Below, one piece after another: positions 5,000 to 6,230 of a stretch of DNA of 6,230 bases. Position numbers and translations under genes: made by a program. The number at the start of each line of letters is the position of its first letter. Within the stretch, counting starts at the first letter, position 1. The notes below the pieces were generated by a model. That model was not told the DNA's origin and searched no databases. It was given only the letters and a program-made list of their open reading frames with translations. Source of the stretch: Candidatus Bathyarchaeota archaeon (GTDB taxonomy: Archaea > Thermoproteota > Bathyarchaeia > 40CM-2-53-6 > RBG-13-38-9); assembly GCA_007050885.1 (NCBI GenBank), contig SMYQ01000072.1, forward strand, positions 1 through 6,230, in the 5' to 3' direction.

Positions 5000-5716
5000 T
5001 TGAAAGTTGCTGTCGTCATACCAGCATATAACGAAGAGAGAACCATTCGTAGAATTGTTGAAAAATCCATCAAATATTCAACAGAGGTACTGGTCGTAGA
5101 TGACGGAAGTACAGACAACACATATTCAGAAGCTGCTAAAGCCGGAGCAACAGTACTGAAATCTGAAAAAAATATAGGGAAATTTGCTGTTCTCAAGTTA
5201 GGATTCGAGACTATTTTATCTAAACAAAACGCAGATTGTATTATACAACTGGACGGGGATGGTCAACACGATCCTGATGATATCCCAAAATTTGTGAAAA
5301 AAATTGAATCAGGTGCAGATGTTGTTGTTGGTCAAAGAGAATTCAGTCTCAGAAAAATGCCATTTTTCAGAATAATATCCAATATAATATCAACATTAGT
5401 AATTACGATCCTTTTCACGATATGGTTGAAGGATACTCAATGCGGATATAGAGCATATAAAAAGGAAATTTTAAAGAAACTTCTGCCTCTTATCAATAAA
5501 TCTGGCTTTGAAGGTGAAGCTGAGATACTGGCACAAGCCGATATACACGACCTCAAAATTAAAGGAGTTAAGATTCATACTATTTATGATAATGAAAATT
5601 CCAAGGTTAACCCACTGAGAGATATCAAGGCTTTCGCGACTGTATTAGCGAAGACAAGAATTACATATGCTAAGGATCAACTATCTTTACTCAGAAGAAA
5701 ATTTATCCGCCCATGA
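5000..5716 (+). CDS. Family 2 glycosyltransferase, DPM synthase-like
   Basis: A 238-residue GT-A glycosyltransferase that should move a sugar from a nucleotide donor to a lipid phosphate or other acceptor at the inner membrane face. The N-terminal strand VAVVIPAYNEERTI (3-16) and VVDDGSTDNT (32-41) bind the nucleotide. The metal site is the DGDGQHDPDD run (85-94). DTQCGYRAYKK (145-155) is the conserved acceptor-side motif of the dolichyl-phosphate-mannose/glucose synthase group. A hydrophobic segment (about 123-143) may dip into the membrane. There are no C-terminal transmembrane helices, so it matches the soluble DPMS class. TTG at 5000 is chosen: the product starts right at the first beta strand, and AAAGGT (4987-4992) lies 7 nt upstream. 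Likely pathways are N-glycosylation or surface glycolipids. The donor sugar cannot be told from sequence. Confidence 0.93.
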   Translation: MKVAVVIPAYNEERTIRRIVEKSIKYSTEVLVVDDGSTDNTYSEAAKAGATVLKSEKNIGKFAVLKLGFETILSKQNADCIIQLDGDGQHDPDDIPKFVKKIESGADVVVGQREFSLRKMPFFRIISNIISTLVITILFTIWLKDTQCGYRAYKKEILKKLLPLINKSGFEGEAEILAQADIHDLKIKGVKIHTIYDNENSKVNPLRDIKAFATVLAKTRITYAKDQLSLLRRKFIRP

Positions 5717-5826
5717 TCTCCCGTGCACCAAACAATTATGTTATTCAATTTCGGATAACTTCGACCACATTTACAAATCCCTCGAGTGAGCACCTTGGCA
5801 GTTCGTATGTAACATTTATGTAACAA
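5677..5826 (-). CDS. Possible small zinc-binding protein overlapping the GT2 end
   Basis: A frame from TTG at 5826 gives 49 residues with candidate metal ligands: C5, then CKC (18-20) in GICKCGRSYP, and WCTGDHG (33-39) with C34 and H38. The last 40 nt run antisense to the end of the glycosyltransferase gene. A compact zinc-ribbon-like arrangement and the Gly/Cys/Trp pattern suggest a real small protein. The start is weak, with only GGGA nearby, and longer starts upstream overlap the next forward gene. The alternative is a chance frame in the otherwise empty 162-nt gap between the forward genes. Confidence 0.3.
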   Translation of the reverse strand: MLHKCYIRTAKVLTRGICKCGRSYPKLNNIIVWCTGDHGRINFLLSKDS

Positions 5827-5837
5827 ACTTGTCCCAA

Positions 5838-5845
5838 TTTTTAAG
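5838..5845 (+). promoter_or_regulatory. TATA-like box before the partial glycosidase-like gene
   Basis: TTTTTAAG centred about 37 nt before the TTG at 5879. The predicted start near 5868 would leave an 11-nt leader, consistent with the lack of a visible ribosome binding site. Many AT-rich sites could match by chance. Confidence 0.28.
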
Positions 5846-5878
5846 TACCTAGAAATTTCAAATAGAATCGACGAAAAA

Positions 5879-6230
5879 TTGAAACTGAAATCTTTGCTTC
5901 CTGCAGGATTCCTCCTCATCATCCTAATGTTCTCAACCCTACAAATCAATAACACAACAGCTCAGATCCAAAAAGTGACTGAAAACACAAGATTAAGGAT
6001 GAGAGATGCTGTTGTCAACGGAATGCCATATGTTTATGAATACAATAATGTTTGGGCAAGAGACACACTCTTTTCTTGTTTCGGATTCATAGCTGACGGA
6101 CAATATGAGATTGTAAAAAATCTCTTGATTTTCTTGTGGAATACAAGATATACATCGGAGAAAGGAGATTCAATAAGTGTCATTGCAAACACTACATCAA
6201 CACGAATTGGTGAAGATGAATGCATAGACT
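5879..6230 (+). CDS. Membrane-anchored six-hairpin glycosidase-like protein, N-terminal part
   Basis: The frame is open to the window end, so only the first 117 residues are seen. Residues 5-20 form a hydrophobic helix after a KLK start, acting as a signal anchor or signal peptide, so the rest is probably outside the cell. Residues 57-85 read NVWARDTLFSCFGFIADGQ and then YEIVKNLLIFL. This resembles the WxRDT region and first helical hairpin of (alpha/alpha)6 glycosidases such as glucoamylases (GH15) and the debranching-enzyme C-terminal domain. The catalytic acids would lie beyond the window. TTG at 5879 is the only start that keeps the hydrophobic helix; no ATG, GTG or TTG occurs upstream in frame after the TAA at 5810-5812. 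The glycosyltransferase upstream points to glycan metabolism, but substrate and exact family are open. Confidence 0.72.
   Translation, partial: MKLKSLLPAGFLLIILMFSTLQINNTTAQIQKVTENTRLRMRDAVVNGMPYVYEYNNVWARDTLFSCFGFIADGQYEIVKNLLIFLWNTRYTSEKGDSISVIANTTSTRIGEDECID

Noticed and set aside
4961..5196. Long antisense frames, for example across the glycosyltransferase, the HTH gene and the OB-fold gene
   Set aside because: They lie opposite genes with clear family motifs and have no motifs of their own.

Overview
The window looks like chromosomal DNA from an archaeon with an AT-rich genome. Three things support this. A tRNA-Leu gene is interrupted by two introns, each with a bulge-helix-bulge (BHB) splice structure. 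One protein carries an archaeal RPA/SSB-type OB-fold. Three forward-strand genes appear to start with TTG, and a few TATA-like boxes lie upstream of genes. The class II tRNA-Leu body and the OB-fold style suggest the TACK group (Nitrososphaeria or Bathyarchaeia-like), but that placement is inference. No mobile element, CRISPR array or phage gene was found, and most of the window is ordinary housekeeping DNA.

Layout. 1-218: a probable decayed minus-strand gene running off the left edge. 343-1038 (+): a protein with an uncharacterised N-terminal half and a C-terminal OB-fold. 1099-2229 (-): a complete DEAD-box RNA helicase, convergent with the previous gene. 2230-3140: a patch of short genes and gene fragments, mostly on the minus strand. 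It includes a 54-residue C2HC zinc-finger protein (2976-3140), a 43-residue ORF (2738-2869), an 81-residue ORF (2472-2717) and two in-frame tails that look coding but lie behind stop codons. 3389-3967 (+): a helix-turn-helix protein with a strong ribosome binding site ahead of a TTG start. 3977-4249 (-): a small winged-helix regulator. 4250-4660: an AT-rich gap with a small GC-rich island. 4661-4798 (+): tRNA-Leu(UAG). 5000-5716 (+): a GT2 glycosyltransferase. 5879-window end (+): the start of a membrane-anchored protein resembling six-hairpin glycosidases.

The best find is the tRNA. An unspliced reading gives no sensible anticodon arm. Removing a 29-nt intron inside the anticodon stem (between positions 30 and 31) and a 21-nt intron at the canonical 37/38 site restores a perfect CAGGG/CCCTG stem and the loop CTTAGGA, with anticodon UAG. 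The anticodon sits on a 7-nt exon between the introns. The two BHB structures use some of the same bases, so they cannot form together, which predicts ordered splicing.

The glycosyltransferase and glycosidase-like protein may both act on surface or storage glycans, and the two HTH proteins are candidate transcription factors. No clear multi-gene operon joins the recognisable genes. Many short conserved-looking reading frames without starts or with internal stops suggest either recent gene decay or sequence errors.
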